Source: Confluentibacter citreus (GTDB taxonomy: Bacteria; Bacteroidota; Bacteroidia; Flavobacteriales; Flavobacteriaceae). Taken from it: a stretch of 64,000 nt of DNA. Below the pieces are notes generated by a model. It had not been told where the DNA came from and made no database searches. It worked only from the letters and a program-made list of their open reading frames with translations. Where the stretch lies: positions 179,567-243,566 of the forward strand of contig NZ_NIXN01000007.1 of assembly GCF_002807055.1 (NCBI RefSeq), written 5' to 3'. How positions within the stretch are numbered: position 1 is the first letter of the stretch; each line of letters begins with the position of its first letter. The translations under genes were made by a program, and so were the position numbers. Positions 40,882 to 49,895 of this stretch are shown in pieces.

Positions 40882-42680
40882 TATTTCTGACCGCCAACGG
40901 AATCATTTGCTGGAGTAATGAGTTGGTTTTCTTCTTTGTCTTTTACTCGTTGCGGTAAATTTCTAGATGCTTTTGGGTCTTTGTCCTTATCCGTTTTTTT
41001 ACTGGCTTCATCTGCTTGTTCTATGCGTTCCAACATGCCTTCGTCAAAAAAATCTTCTTGTGGGATATAATCATCAAGACCTTTTATAACTGGCAAAATT
41101 AAAGGAGGATCGTCTTTAAATAGATCTTCAACACTTCTTGGGCGTTCTTCATCACGCCAATCAAATCCTTTTAAAATTTTTTCGTTTTCAGGATATAAAG
41201 ATTCTGGAGGAATAGTTCCATCAACTTGATTTAACTTTATTACTTCATCAACTTGCTTATTTGATATTAGTATTTTGATGCTTCCCGATTTAGACTTGTC
41301 AATACCAATAAGTTCACCATCATCATCTCTCAAATAATAAATGGATTGGGCGTTTTTAATGATATCAATATTATATAACTCGTTATTATCATCAAATAAC
41401 CCTACTAGACGCATGCCATTAATTTGATTATAGCCCGTTCCAATAGAGTCTTTACTTATCACAAAAGCATTATTAAAGACAACGAGCGAATCTAATTTTT
41501 CGGTTTTTGTATCTGATATCAAATGAATGGTATCACCAGTCATCTGATTTTCTATATTCCAAAGAATGGGTTTAAGTTTTACTGAAAAGGCATCATTTTG
41601 AACACCTTTTGATATATTTATGAGTTGGGTAAGTCCCGTTTCCTGGTTCATATGAATGGAATCTGCTTTCCCACTCATATCCGATTTATAAAGTTTTACA
41701 TTTCTGAATACTCTGGTGATGCGCTTTTCGGGTTTACCTGTGACCATTAGCGTATCGCCGTGAATATAAATAGAATCATTTTCTTGAAGGGTAATAGCAT
41801 AGGCACGTTTGGTTATGAATAGGGAATCTTTAGCTTTAAAAACCTCGGCATAATGTCCTTTCACAATGCTATTATTTAAGGTATCTGTAACTTTAATATT
41901 ATTGGTTGCCGATGCAAAACTGATGTTATTGTCGAAATATAAACTATCACCTATAATTTCTCGATTGTCATAATCTATTTTGGCATTTTTCATGGCATAG
42001 CCAATCTTGGTTTTGGTATCATAAAAGCCTTTTTCACAATAGGTTTTACTTTCTTCGGTAACGATGGTTGAAGGCCCAAAAAGATAGGCGTGCCCCGTAT
42101 CCGAATAAAAATCGAAATAATTGGAGTTAATGGTAGCGTCTTTATTAACCAATACAACATCTTGTACAAACTTGTATTTTTTAAGGTTCATATAATATCG
42201 GCCTATTTTACTGGTAATGGTTCCAGAGGTGTCCTTTACAACGGTCCCTCCGTTTCTGTAAAAAGCTTCTTGTTTTAAACGATCAAAATATAAAGTGTCT
42301 GATGTAATCGTGGAAGTCGGATCTTTCAATACAACATCGCCACTAGCAAATGCTAATTGTGTTAACCCACTATATTCAACATATTTTGATGTCATGGTAA
42401 TAGTGTCGCCTTGTACCATTTTTACATTGCCAAAAGCCTCTATAAAATTTTCGGCACTGTATTGTATGGCTCTGTCGCACCATAAATTGATGTTTTCGTG
42501 AAGCACGTGAACCTGTTGGGAATCGTCTCTTGTTAAAACTTTTGCACCTGGGTTGGCCTCATCCATATTGACCCTTCCAGAATAAAGAATTTCAATCTGC
42601 TTTTTTTCTTGAGCATGCCCATATATGAAGGTTGCTAAAAAAATGAGTACGATAAAATATAAAGAATGTAGCGCTTTCAA
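40881..42680 (-). CDS. OstA/LptA-like outer-membrane LPS transport protein, TTG start
   Basis: A periplasmic OstA-like protein: 599 aa from the TTG at 42680, which gives a good signal peptide (KALHSLYFIVLIFLATFIYGHAQ). The longer open frame to 42833 runs through the purA terminator and into purA, so it is rejected. The mature part has many short beta-strand repeats (FIEAFGNVKMVQGDTITMTSKY, ASGDVVLKD, FYRNGGTVVKD), the LptA/LptD-N jelly-roll pattern that bridges lipopolysaccharide across the periplasm. The C-terminus is charged and Lys/Asp-rich. It lies downstream of purA and overlaps the aminotransferase by 1 bp. Confidence 0.8.
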   Translation of the reverse strand: MKALHSLYFIVLIFLATFIYGHAQEKKQIEILYSGRVNMDEANPGAKVLTRDDSQQVHVLHENINLWCDRAIQYSAENFIEAFGNVKMVQGDTITMTSKYVEYSGLTQLAFASGDVVLKDPTSTITSDTLYFDRLKQEAFYRNGGTVVKDTSGTITSKIGRYYMNLKKYKFVQDVVLVNKDATINSNYFDFYSDTGHAYLFGPSTIVTEESKTYCEKGFYDTKTKIGYAMKNAKIDYDNREIIGDSLYFDNNISFASATNNIKVTDTLNNSIVKGHYAEVFKAKDSLFITKRAYAITLQENDSIYIHGDTLMVTGKPEKRITRVFRNVKLYKSDMSGKADSIHMNQETGLTQLINISKGVQNDAFSVKLKPILWNIENQMTGDTIHLISDTKTEKLDSLVVFNNAFVISKDSIGTGYNQINGMRLVGLFDDNNELYNIDIIKNAQSIYYLRDDDGELIGIDKSKSGSIKILISNKQVDEVIKLNQVDGTIPPESLYPENEKILKGFDWRDEERPRSVEDLFKDDPPLILPVIKGLDDYIPQEDFFDEGMLERIEQADEASKKTDKDKDPKASRNLPQRVKDKEENQLITPANDSVGGQK

Positions 42681-42740
42681 ACTGAGATTATTTGTAGCAA
42701 AAATAACGATTAATATGATGTTTAAGTATATTGAAACAAA

Positions 42741-42768
42741 AAACGCTCCAAAATATTTTGAAGCGTTT
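42741..42768 (-). terminator. Terminator after purA
   Basis: AAACGCT (42741-42747) pairs with AGCGTTT (42762-42768). Inside it CAAAAT/ATTTTG extends the stem after one C-A mismatch. A T-rich stretch follows on the minus strand. It lies 21 nt after the purA stop and within the longer open frame upstream of the OstA gene, supporting the TTG start at 42680. Confidence 0.8.
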
Positions 42769-42789
42769 AAATTATAATATAGAATCGAG

Positions 42790-44061
42790 CTATCTAAAAA
42801 TAGTTTGTTTTCTGTCAGGTCCAACCGAGACAATAGTAATAGGAATTCCCAATTCTTTTTCTAAAAATTCAATATAATCATTTAATGCTTTTGGAAGTTG
42901 AGAATCTTCAGACATAGCTGTCAAATCTTCCTGCCATCCGCTAACTTCTGTGTAAACAGGTTCTACGTTTTCAGGTTCTATGTTGTATGGGAAATGATGG
43001 ATGAGGTTTCCTTTATATTTATAAGCGGTACATACTTTTAAGGTTTTAAAGCCGGAAAGCACATCGCCTTTCATCATCATTAATTGGGTAACCCCATTAA
43101 CTTGACATGCATATTTTAAGGCTACCAAATCCAACCAGCCACAACGGCGTGGTCTGCCTGTGGTTGCTCCAAATTCCTGACCTACACGACCCATAGTGGC
43201 GCCATCTTCATCAAATAATTCTGTTGGGAATGGGCCAGAACCCACACGTGTTGTATACGCTTTAAAAATACCAAAGACCTCACCGATTTGGTTTGGTGCT
43301 ACACCTAGTCCTGTACAAGCGCCAGCAGCTGTGGTATTACTTGATGTCACATAAGGATAGGTTCCAAAATCAATATCCAGTAACGATCCTTGTGCGCCTT
43401 CAGCAAGTATGGTTTTGCCAGATTTTTGTGCTTGGTATATATATTCTTCAGAATCAATAAATTTTAAAGATTTTAAAACATCAATGGCTTTAAAGAATTC
43501 GGTTTCAAGTTCTTCTAAATCATATTCAATTTTTGCGTCGTAAAACGCAATCATAGATTCATGTTTATCAGCTAAAGTTCTATAACGTTCTTTCCAATCG
43601 CTTAATTCCAAATCACCTACACGAATACCGTTTCTGCCGGTTTTGTCCATATAAGTTGGGCCAATACCTTTAAGGGTAGATCCAATTTTAGCTTTTCCTT
43701 TTGAAGCTTCACTAGCAGCATCGAGTAAGCGGTGCGTTGGTAATATAATATGCGCTTTACGGGAAATGAGCAAGGATTTTCTGTAGTCTATATTCTGCTC
43801 TTCCAATTTATTTAATTCACCTCTAAAAATAACAGGGTCTATGACAACACCATTTCCCACTAAATTCATAGCGTCATCATGAAAAATACCTGATGGAATG
43901 GTGTGTAAAACATGTTTTTTTCCATTGAAAACTAAGGTGTGTCCTGCGTTTGGGCCACCTTGAAAACGAGCAATGATATTGTATTTGGATGTAAGTACGT
44001 CAACAATTTTCCCTTTGCCTTCGTCTCCCCATTGTAATCCTAGTAGTAAATCTACCGCCAT
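42790..44061 (-). CDS. purA: Adenylosuccinate synthetase
   Basis: A 423-aa GTPase-type enzyme converting IMP and Asp to adenylosuccinate in AMP synthesis. It has GLQWGDEGKGKIVDVL at the N-terminus (catalytic Asp and P-loop-like Gly-rich segment), RFQGGPNAGHTLV, KIGSTLKGIGPTYMDK, ILAEGAQGSLLDIDFGTYPYVTSS and the base-specificity region near SVGPDRKQT at the C-terminus. Full length. It is the last gene of a run with the Fur-type regulator (12 bp upstream) and relA/spoT. Confidence 0.98.
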   Translation of the reverse strand: MAVDLLLGLQWGDEGKGKIVDVLTSKYNIIARFQGGPNAGHTLVFNGKKHVLHTIPSGIFHDDAMNLVGNGVVIDPVIFRGELNKLEEQNIDYRKSLLISRKAHIILPTHRLLDAASEASKGKAKIGSTLKGIGPTYMDKTGRNGIRVGDLELSDWKERYRTLADKHESMIAFYDAKIEYDLEELETEFFKAIDVLKSLKFIDSEEYIYQAQKSGKTILAEGAQGSLLDIDFGTYPYVTSSNTTAAGACTGLGVAPNQIGEVFGIFKAYTTRVGSGPFPTELFDEDGATMGRVGQEFGATTGRPRRCGWLDLVALKYACQVNGVTQLMMMKGDVLSGFKTLKVCTAYKYKGNLIHHFPYNIEPENVEPVYTEVSGWQEDLTAMSEDSQLPKALNDYIEFLEKELGIPITIVSVGPDRKQTIFR

Positions 44062-44073
44062 TGTAAAAAATAA

Positions 44074-44526
44074 TTATTTAGTTGATTTTCTGTTTCCGTA
44101 AAAATAAAGCGAGTGTGTATTGATCTCGATATCGAAAACTTCTTCTATTGTTTTTTTTATTGATTGAATTCTTGGATCGCAAAATTCGATGACTTCACCA
44201 GTGTCTGTTAGAATGACGTGATCGTGTTGTCTATCAAAATAGGACTTTTCATAATGTGCCTGATTTTGACCGAATTGATGTTTTCTAACCAAGCCGCATT
44301 CTAAAAGTAATTCTATAGTATTATAAAGTGTAGCACGAGACACGCGATACTTTTTATTTTTCATGTTTAGATATAGTGATTCTATATCGAAATGCTCTTC
44401 GCTATTATAAATTTCTTGTAAAATAGCATAGCGTTCAGGTGTTTTACGATGCCCTTTATTTTCTAAAAAGCTTGTAAAAACACTCTTAACAATGTCTTGA
44501 TTTTTTGTATCTGTTGGTAAACTCAT
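44074..44526 (-). CDS. Fur-family transcriptional regulator
   Basis: A 150-aa winged-helix metalloregulator. It has a helix-turn-helix core ([21 protein letters not shown] ... [20 protein letters not shown]) and the [15 protein letters not shown] metal region of the dimerisation domain. The C-x-x-C zinc pairs of E. coli Fur are absent; Cys residues remain at LLECGL and EFCDP only. I would not infer the sensed metal or peroxide from this sequence. It lies between relA/spoT and purA on the same strand. Confidence 0.9.
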   Translation of the reverse strand: MSLPTDTKNQDIVKSVFTSFLENKGHRKTPERYAILQEIYNSEEHFDIESLYLNMKNKKYRVSRATLYNTIELLLECGLVRKHQFGQNQAHYEKSYFDRQHDHVILTDTGEVIEFCDPRIQSIKKTIEEVFDIEINTHSLYFYGNRKSTK

Positions 44527-44537
44527 AATTGCAAATG

Positions 44538-44545
44538 CAAATTTA
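44538..44545 (-). promoter_or_regulatory. -7 box upstream of the Fur-family gene
   Basis: TAAATTTG on the minus strand, 12 nt before the ATG at 44526, is an exact TAnnTTTG match in the 26-bp gap after relA/spoT. The leader would be short. Confidence 0.45.
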
Positions 44546-44552
44546 CACTTTT

Positions 44553-46772
44553 TTACACTCTATATACCTTATCGATGCCATTAATTTTTTTAAGCATTTC
44601 AACAACCTTTTTCAAAATGGTATTGTTATTTACAATAAGGTTTATTTTTCCAGAGAATAGGCCATCGTTTGTTTCAAAGCTAAGGCTTTTCATGTTTACA
44701 TGCATATTTTCTGAAATGATTTTGGTCACTTCATTTACCAATCCCATGTGGTCTATTCCAGAAATCATGATGTATGCTGAGAATTCTTGTCGTGTTGAAT
44801 CTACCCATTTGGCGGGCATAATTCTGTAGGCGTAGTTTGATTGTAGACTTAAAGAATTAGGGCAATTTTTTTTATGCACTTTAATGCCTTCACTGACCGT
44901 TACAAAACCAAAAACTTCATCACCAGGAATGGGGTTACAGCACGTGGATAATTTATAATCAAGTTTTTCCTCTTCTTTTCCAAAAACCAACGAGTCATAA
45001 TTTGCCGTGATTTCTTCCTTATCTAATTCTTCCTTAGGAATGTTTGCTTTTCTAGAAATCTTATTTTTCAGGAAACTCATTAACGCATTGCTTCTAGAAG
45101 AAGCAAACTCTTTGAGCATCACATTATCTATAGACCCGATGCCTACACGATAAAAAAGATCCAAACTTGTTTTAAGCTTAAAGTATCGAACCATTTCGTT
45201 GATACTGTTTTCATTTAATGTTATTTTAAGCTGCCTTAACTTTCTTCTTAAAATCTCTTTTCCTTCTTCACCAATAATTTTTCTGTCTTCTTTTAAAGCA
45301 GATTTTATTTTTGCTCGCGCTTTGGCTGTAGTGGCATAATCCAACCAATTGGCATTTGGTTTCGTATTATCTGAGGTTAAGATATCCACTTGATCACCAC
45401 TTTCCAAGACATGGCTAAGCGGGACTAATTTGCCATTTACTTTGGCGCCACGGGTTTTCATACCTACCTCGGTGTGGATATTAAAGGCAAAATCCAACGG
45501 TGTGGCACCTTTAGGCAACGATTTTAATTCACCTTTTGGTGTAAAAACAAATATTTCTTTAGAATATAAATTAAGTTTGAATTGTTCAACAAAGTCAACC
45601 GCATTTGTGTCGGGATTTTCAAGGGCTTCTTGAAGTTTATTGATCCAATTTTCAAGATTATCTTCTTTTTCGGTGTCCTGTTTATATTTATAATGAGCTG
45701 CATAGCCTTTTTCTGCAATTTCGTTCATGCGCTCGCTACGTATCTGTACTTCAACCCATCGTCCTTTTGGACCCATAACCGTGATGTGTAAGGCTTCATA
45801 CCCAGTTGATTTGGGCGAAGAAATCCAATCACGAAGACGCACAGGATTTGGTCTAAAATGGTCGGTTACTATAGAATAAATTTTCCAAGCCAAGAATTTT
45901 TCAGTATTTTCATCGCTTTTGTAAATAATTCTAATAGCAAACTTGTCATACACTTCATCAAAAGATACGCCTTGTTTAATCATTTTTCTTCTAATGGAAA
46001 AAATAGATTTAGGACGCCCTTTTATGGTGTATTCCAAACTTTCTTTATCTAAAGATTTTTTTATGACATTACTGAACTCCTTTATATATAAGTCTTGCTC
46101 TTCCTTGCTTTCTTTTGTTTTGAAAAGGATATCGTTGTATGTATCTGGTTCTAAATATTTTAAACCTAAGTCTTCGAGCTCTGTTTTTATGTTGTAAAGA
46201 CCTATTCTATGTGCCAAAGGAGCATAAATATACATGGTTTCTGATGCGATTTTGATTTGTTTGTCCTCTCGCATCGAGTCCATGGTCTGCATGTTATGTA
46301 GTCTATCTGCAATTTTAATGATGATAACACGCACATCATCATTCATCGTAAGAAGCATTTTACGGAAGTTTTCTGCTTGCAGTGACACATCCATACCCTG
46401 TTCTTTACTTAATGAAGAAATTTTGGTAAGTCCGCTAACAATTCTCGTAACGGTCTCCCCAAAAAGACTTTCAATGTCTTCAATAGCATAATCTGGGCTA
46501 TCTTCTACAACATCGTGAAGTAAGGCCGCAGCAATGGATGTTGCATCCAAACCAATTTCTTGGGCAACAATTTTTGCAACGGCAATAGGGTGAAATATAT
46601 AAGCTTCACCAGATTTTCTACGTTGATATTTATGTCCGTCAAGAGCAACCTCAAAAGCCTTTCGTATTAATTTTTTATCATCTTCCGTTAGCGTGGTATA
46701 ACTAACACTCAATAACTCTTTGTAGGCTTTGGTAATGGCTGCATTTTCTTTTTCTATGTCTTCCTCTGTCAT
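44553..46772 (-). CDS. relA/spoT: Bifunctional (p)ppGpp synthetase/hydrolase
   Basis: A 739-aa stringent-response enzyme. The N-terminal HD hydrolase has [26 protein letters not shown] and DRLHNMQTM, the metal residues of an active hydrolase. The synthetase follows at about 230-350 with [11 protein letters not shown] and [18 protein letters not shown] domain ([25 protein letters not shown]) and a C-terminal ACT domain ([20 protein letters not shown]) complete the long Rel/Spo layout. Both catalytic halves look intact, so it can probably make and degrade (p)ppGpp. It begins the relA-fur-purA run. Confidence 0.95.
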   Translation of the reverse strand: MTEEDIEKENAAITKAYKELLSVSYTTLTEDDKKLIRKAFEVALDGHKYQRRKSGEAYIFHPIAVAKIVAQEIGLDATSIAAALLHDVVEDSPDYAIEDIESLFGETVTRIVSGLTKISSLSKEQGMDVSLQAENFRKMLLTMNDDVRVIIIKIADRLHNMQTMDSMREDKQIKIASETMYIYAPLAHRIGLYNIKTELEDLGLKYLEPDTYNDILFKTKESKEEQDLYIKEFSNVIKKSLDKESLEYTIKGRPKSIFSIRRKMIKQGVSFDEVYDKFAIRIIYKSDENTEKFLAWKIYSIVTDHFRPNPVRLRDWISSPKSTGYEALHITVMGPKGRWVEVQIRSERMNEIAEKGYAAHYKYKQDTEKEDNLENWINKLQEALENPDTNAVDFVEQFKLNLYSKEIFVFTPKGELKSLPKGATPLDFAFNIHTEVGMKTRGAKVNGKLVPLSHVLESGDQVDILTSDNTKPNANWLDYATTAKARAKIKSALKEDRKIIGEEGKEILRRKLRQLKITLNENSINEMVRYFKLKTSLDLFYRVGIGSIDNVMLKEFASSRSNALMSFLKNKISRKANIPKEELDKEEITANYDSLVFGKEEEKLDYKLSTCCNPIPGDEVFGFVTVSEGIKVHKKNCPNSLSLQSNYAYRIMPAKWVDSTRQEFSAYIMISGIDHMGLVNEVTKIISENMHVNMKSLSFETNDGLFSGKINLIVNNNTILKKVVEMLKKINGIDKVYRV

Positions 46773-46844
46773 AGACTAAATGTAGTGTAAAGAATATTAA
46801 CTGCCAACTAGCTTTTTTGTTTTTTAATATTTAATTTTTAAGTT

Positions 46845-47417
46845 CTAAGAATTTAAAAAAGCGATTAATTGGGATACAGCTTTGCCGCGATGACCAATGG
46901 AATTTTTAAGGTTTAAATCCATTTCGGCAAATGTTTTTTGGTATCCATTGGGTTTAAAAATGGGGTCGTAACCAAAACCATTTTCTCCTTGTTTGCTATT
47001 AGTTATTTCACCTTCACAAATACCTGTAAATACTTGTTGCTGATTGTTAATTTCTAATGCAATAACGGTTTTAAAATGGGCTTTTCTATTTGGGTTATCT
47101 TTTAAAGCACTTAACAACGTATTCATGTTGTCGTTTGCATTTCGTTGTTCGCCTGCATAACGCGCAGAATAAATCCCCGGCTCCCCATTTAATGCATCAA
47201 CTTCAAGCCCTGTATCGTCTGCAAAACAATCGTAGCCATAGTGATTTTTTATGAATTCTGCCTTTTGTATGGCATTTCCTTTTATTGAGTTTTGGGTTTC
47301 AGGAAGGTCTTCAAAACAACCAATATCTTTTAAACTCAATAATTTGATATGTTGGGGCATTAAGGCTTGGACTTCTTTTATTTTATTGAGATTATTTGTG
47401 GCAAAAACAAGTTGCAT
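46845..47417 (-). CDS. rdgB: Non-canonical purine NTP pyrophosphatase (RdgB/HAM1)
   Basis: A 190-aa nucleotide-pool sanitiser that hydrolyses (d)ITP and XTP. The ATG at 47417 gives the conserved N-terminus MQLVFATNNLNKIKEVQ. Other signatures are FADDTGLEVDALNGEPGIYSARYAG, FGYDPIF and GHRGKA near the C-terminus. A 24-nt stretch of its 5' end closely resembles DNA just upstream of the OstA gene start (see findings). Transcribed alone, divergent from the DUF486 gene. Confidence 0.96.
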   Translation of the reverse strand: MQLVFATNNLNKIKEVQALMPQHIKLLSLKDIGCFEDLPETQNSIKGNAIQKAEFIKNHYGYDCFADDTGLEVDALNGEPGIYSARYAGEQRNANDNMNTLLSALKDNPNRKAHFKTVIALEINNQQQVFTGICEGEITNSKQGENGFGYDPIFKPNGYQKTFAEMDLNLKNSIGHRGKAVSQLIAFLNS

Positions 47418-47494
47418 AAATTTTATTTTTTTCAAAATTAAGACAATCAAAAAAATAGACTAATTTAGTTTCATTTTTTAACAATATATTATCT

Positions 47495-47863
47495 ATGAAG
47501 GGACTTTTAACCATTGTGCTTTTGGTATTGAGTAATACGTTCATGGTCATTGCTTGGTATGGACACTTAAAGTTTGCCGAGTGGAAATGGTTCAACAAAC
47601 TAGGTTTAGTAGCCATCGTGTTGATTAGTTGGTTTATTGCTTTGTTTGAATATGCTTTTCAGGTGCCCGCTAATAAAATAGGATTTAAAGGACATGGAGG
47701 ACCATTTTCACTTATTGAATTAAAACTTCTGCAAGAGGTTATAACCTTGGTGGTTTTCGCGATATTCACACTCGTTTTTTTTAAAACAGAAACGTTTAGA
47801 ACCAATCATATTATAGCCTTTGTGTTTTTGGTCTTAGCTGTTTATTTTATGTTTAAGAAATGA
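47495..47863 (+). CDS. DUF486 family membrane protein
   Basis: A 122-aa protein with four hydrophobic segments (near 3-22, 36-56, 80-98, 102-120), starting MKGLLTIVLLVLSNTFMVIAWYGHLKF and with ALFEYAFQVPANKIG at mid-protein. These are DUF486 markers (DMT-like small permease family). Substrate unknown. It is divergent from rdgB. Confidence 0.85.
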   Translation: MKGLLTIVLLVLSNTFMVIAWYGHLKFAEWKWFNKLGLVAIVLISWFIALFEYAFQVPANKIGFKGHGGPFSLIELKLLQEVITLVVFAIFTLVFFKTETFRTNHIIAFVFLVLAVYFMFKK

Positions 47864-47966
47864 CACTTACATGAATATTTATGTTTTTTTTATGATGGAT
47901 GTTAGGTTAAAATGATTGTAAAAAATGTAACTTCACTGTATAAACAAATTAAATAAAAATTAAGTT

Positions 47967-48266
47967 ATGATTGTAAATTTTGAATATGTAGGTGTTGATG
48001 TAAGTGAAACGTTATCAGCATTCACTGAAGAAAAATTGAGGAAATTATTTGATAGATATGAGTTTTTAATTAGTGCTACCGTGTATTTTAAGCAAGACGA
48101 AAATGAACGTGAAACTGGTAAAATTTGTAATATTGAGCTAAGTTTACCTGGCCCTAGAATTTTTGCCTCATCTAGCGAACCAAATTTTGAAGTATCAGTT
48201 AGAGAAACTATCAGTGATTTAGAACGTCAATTAAAAAAGAGAAAAGAAGTTTATAAAACGTATTAA
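47967..48266 (+). CDS. hpf: Ribosome hibernation promoting factor, short form
   Basis: A 99-aa HPF/RaiA-like (YfiA family) protein with the beta-alpha-beta fold pattern: MIVNFEYVGVDVSETLSAFTEEKLRKL, then charged strands and a second helix ending FEVSVRETISDLERQLKKRKE. The family binds the 30S decoding centre and inactivates ribosomes in stationary phase. No long C-terminal domain, so it is the short type. Confidence 0.9.
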   Translation: MIVNFEYVGVDVSETLSAFTEEKLRKLFDRYEFLISATVYFKQDENERETGKICNIELSLPGPRIFASSSEPNFEVSVRETISDLERQLKKRKEVYKTY

Positions 48267-48269
48267 ATC

Positions 48270-48342
48270 AATTAATAATGAAGAATTAATCATTAGCGAT
48301 GATGGTTTTATAATTTTCACTTTACATTTTTCATTATTAATT
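48270..48342. repeat. AT-rich inverted repeat between convergent hpf and rlmH
   Basis: The 13-nt sequence at 48270-48282 (AATTAATAATGAA) is exactly inverted at 48330-48342, separated by 47 nt. The left part also looks like two 14-nt half-repeats beginning ATTAAT. It may be a weak bidirectional terminator or another member of the short-period intergenic repeats. Confidence 0.5.
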
Positions 48343-48345
48343 ATT

Positions 48346-48819
48346 TTACCTGTGGTGATAGGGTTCATTCTTTAAAATGGTGAATCCTCTGTACAGTTGT
48401 TCGGTAAAAAATAATCGAATCATTTGATGGGAAAATGTCATTTTAGAAAGTGATATTTTCCCATTTGCTTTGTTATAAACCTCATCAGAAAATCCGTAAG
48501 GGCCACCAATAACAAAAACCAATTGTTTGATGCCAGAGTTCATGTATTTCTGTAAATATTCAGAAAACCCTACGGAATCATATTGTTTCCCATTTTCATC
48601 TAAAAGAATCAACACATCTGTATTACTAATTTTTCCCAATATGAGTTCACCTTCTTTTATTTTTTGTTGGGTTTCACTTAAATTCTTGGCATTTTTTATA
48701 TCTGGAATGATATCCAATTGAAAATTAATATAGTAAGATAACCTATTTGCATAAACCTCTATTAAGGATTTCAAGTCTTTATCATCGGTTTTCCCTATGG
48801 CTAATAGCTTAATGGTCAT
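48346..48819 (-). CDS. rlmH: 23S rRNA (pseudouridine-1915 N3)-methyltransferase RlmH
   Basis: A 157-aa SPOUT-fold enzyme that methylates Psi1915 of 23S rRNA. It has KLLAIGKTDDKDLKSLIEVYANRL at the N-terminus, LLDENGKQYDS, the SAM-binding knot FVIGGPYGFSDEV and the C-terminal SKMTFSHQMIRLFFTEQLYRGF with YHH at the end. Normal length. Convergent with hpf and divergent from nadC. Confidence 0.96.
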   Translation of the reverse strand: MTIKLLAIGKTDDKDLKSLIEVYANRLSYYINFQLDIIPDIKNAKNLSETQQKIKEGELILGKISNTDVLILLDENGKQYDSVGFSEYLQKYMNSGIKQLVFVIGGPYGFSDEVYNKANGKISLSKMTFSHQMIRLFFTEQLYRGFTILKNEPYHHR

Positions 48820-48944
48820 ATGGCAAAATTAGTATTTAGTATTTATGAATAATGGATTTAAATTAAAAAAAAATACAAAATTCGTAATTCCAAAATTTCA
48901 ATTAGCCAATCAATTTCTTATTTTAGCGCAAACTTTCTAAAACA

Positions 48945-49805
48945 ATGATAACCAAAGAACAATTTGAATACGAGATAGAATTAATAATTTCTAATGCTAT
49001 ACGGGAAGATGTAGGTGATGGAGATCATAGCTCTTTGGCATGTATTCCTGAAAATGCAAGAGGAAAAGCAAAACTTTTAGTGAAGGACAAAGGAATTATA
49101 GCTGGTGTTAACTATGCTAAACGCGTTTTTGCTTATGTTGATAAAACCTTGAAAGTAGATATTCTTATTGAAGATGGTTCTGAAGTTACTTATGGTGATG
49201 TGGTTTTGCATGTTGAAGGCTCGCCACAATCTATATTAAAATGTGAACGTACCGTTTTAAATGGTATGCAACGTATGAGTGCCATTGCTACTAAGACTAG
49301 AATGTTCTCAGATTTGTTGAAAGGCACAAAAACAAAAATTCTAGATACAAGAAAAACAACGCCTGGAATCAGAATGCTTGAAAAATGGGCCGTAAAAATT
49401 GGTGGTGGCGAAAACCACAGGTTTGGTTTGTTTGATATGATTATGTTGAAAGACAACCATATAGATTTTGCTGGGGGCATTACAAGAGCCATTGAAATGA
49501 CCAAAGAATATCTTAAGGAAACAGGGAAAGATTTAAAAATCATGGTAGAAGCGAGAGATCTAACAGAGGTTAAAGAAATATTGCAAAACGATGGTGTTTA
49601 TAGGATTTTGATTGATAATTTTGATTACGAAGACACTAAAAAAGCCGTAAAATTGATTGGTGATAAATGTTTAACGGAATCTTCTGGAAACATTAATGAA
49701 GATACCATTAGGCATTACGCCGAGTGTGGTGTAAATTATATTTCCTGTGGTGCTTTAACACATTCAGTCCATAATATGGATTTAAGCTTAAAAGCGATAA
49801 AATAA
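48945..49805 (+). CDS. nadC: Quinolinate phosphoribosyltransferase
   Basis: A 286-aa enzyme of de novo NAD synthesis that converts quinolinate and PRPP to nicotinate mononucleotide. It shows AIREDVGDGDHSSLA, the RTVLNGMQRMSAIAT segment, ILDTRKTTPGIRMLEKWAV with the PRPP/quinolinate residues, and LTESSGNINEDTIRHYAECGVNYISCGAL. Complete. The yihY-type gene follows after 90 bp, with its own -7 box. Confidence 0.96.
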   Translation: MITKEQFEYEIELIISNAIREDVGDGDHSSLACIPENARGKAKLLVKDKGIIAGVNYAKRVFAYVDKTLKVDILIEDGSEVTYGDVVLHVEGSPQSILKCERTVLNGMQRMSAIATKTRMFSDLLKGTKTKILDTRKTTPGIRMLEKWAVKIGGGENHRFGLFDMIMLKDNHIDFAGGITRAIEMTKEYLKETGKDLKIMVEARDLTEVKEILQNDGVYRILIDNFDYEDTKKAVKLIGDKCLTESSGNINEDTIRHYAECGVNYISCGALTHSVHNMDLSLKAIK

Positions 49806-49862
49806 CATTCAAAGACTTCATAGTTTAATTAGTTATAGGGCTTATGTAACTCATTATTTTAA

Positions 49863-49870
49863 TAACTTTG
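49863..49870 (+). promoter_or_regulatory. -7 box upstream of the yihY-type gene
   Basis: TAACTTTG matches TAnnTTTG and ends 25 nt before the ATG at 49896. Confidence 0.45.
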
Positions 49871-49895
49871 CTTTAAACCCTTATGCAAATTATTA

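Noticed and set aside
42681..42833. Longer start for the OstA-like gene
   Set aside because: It would run through the purA terminator and overlap the purA end; the signal peptide starts at 42680.
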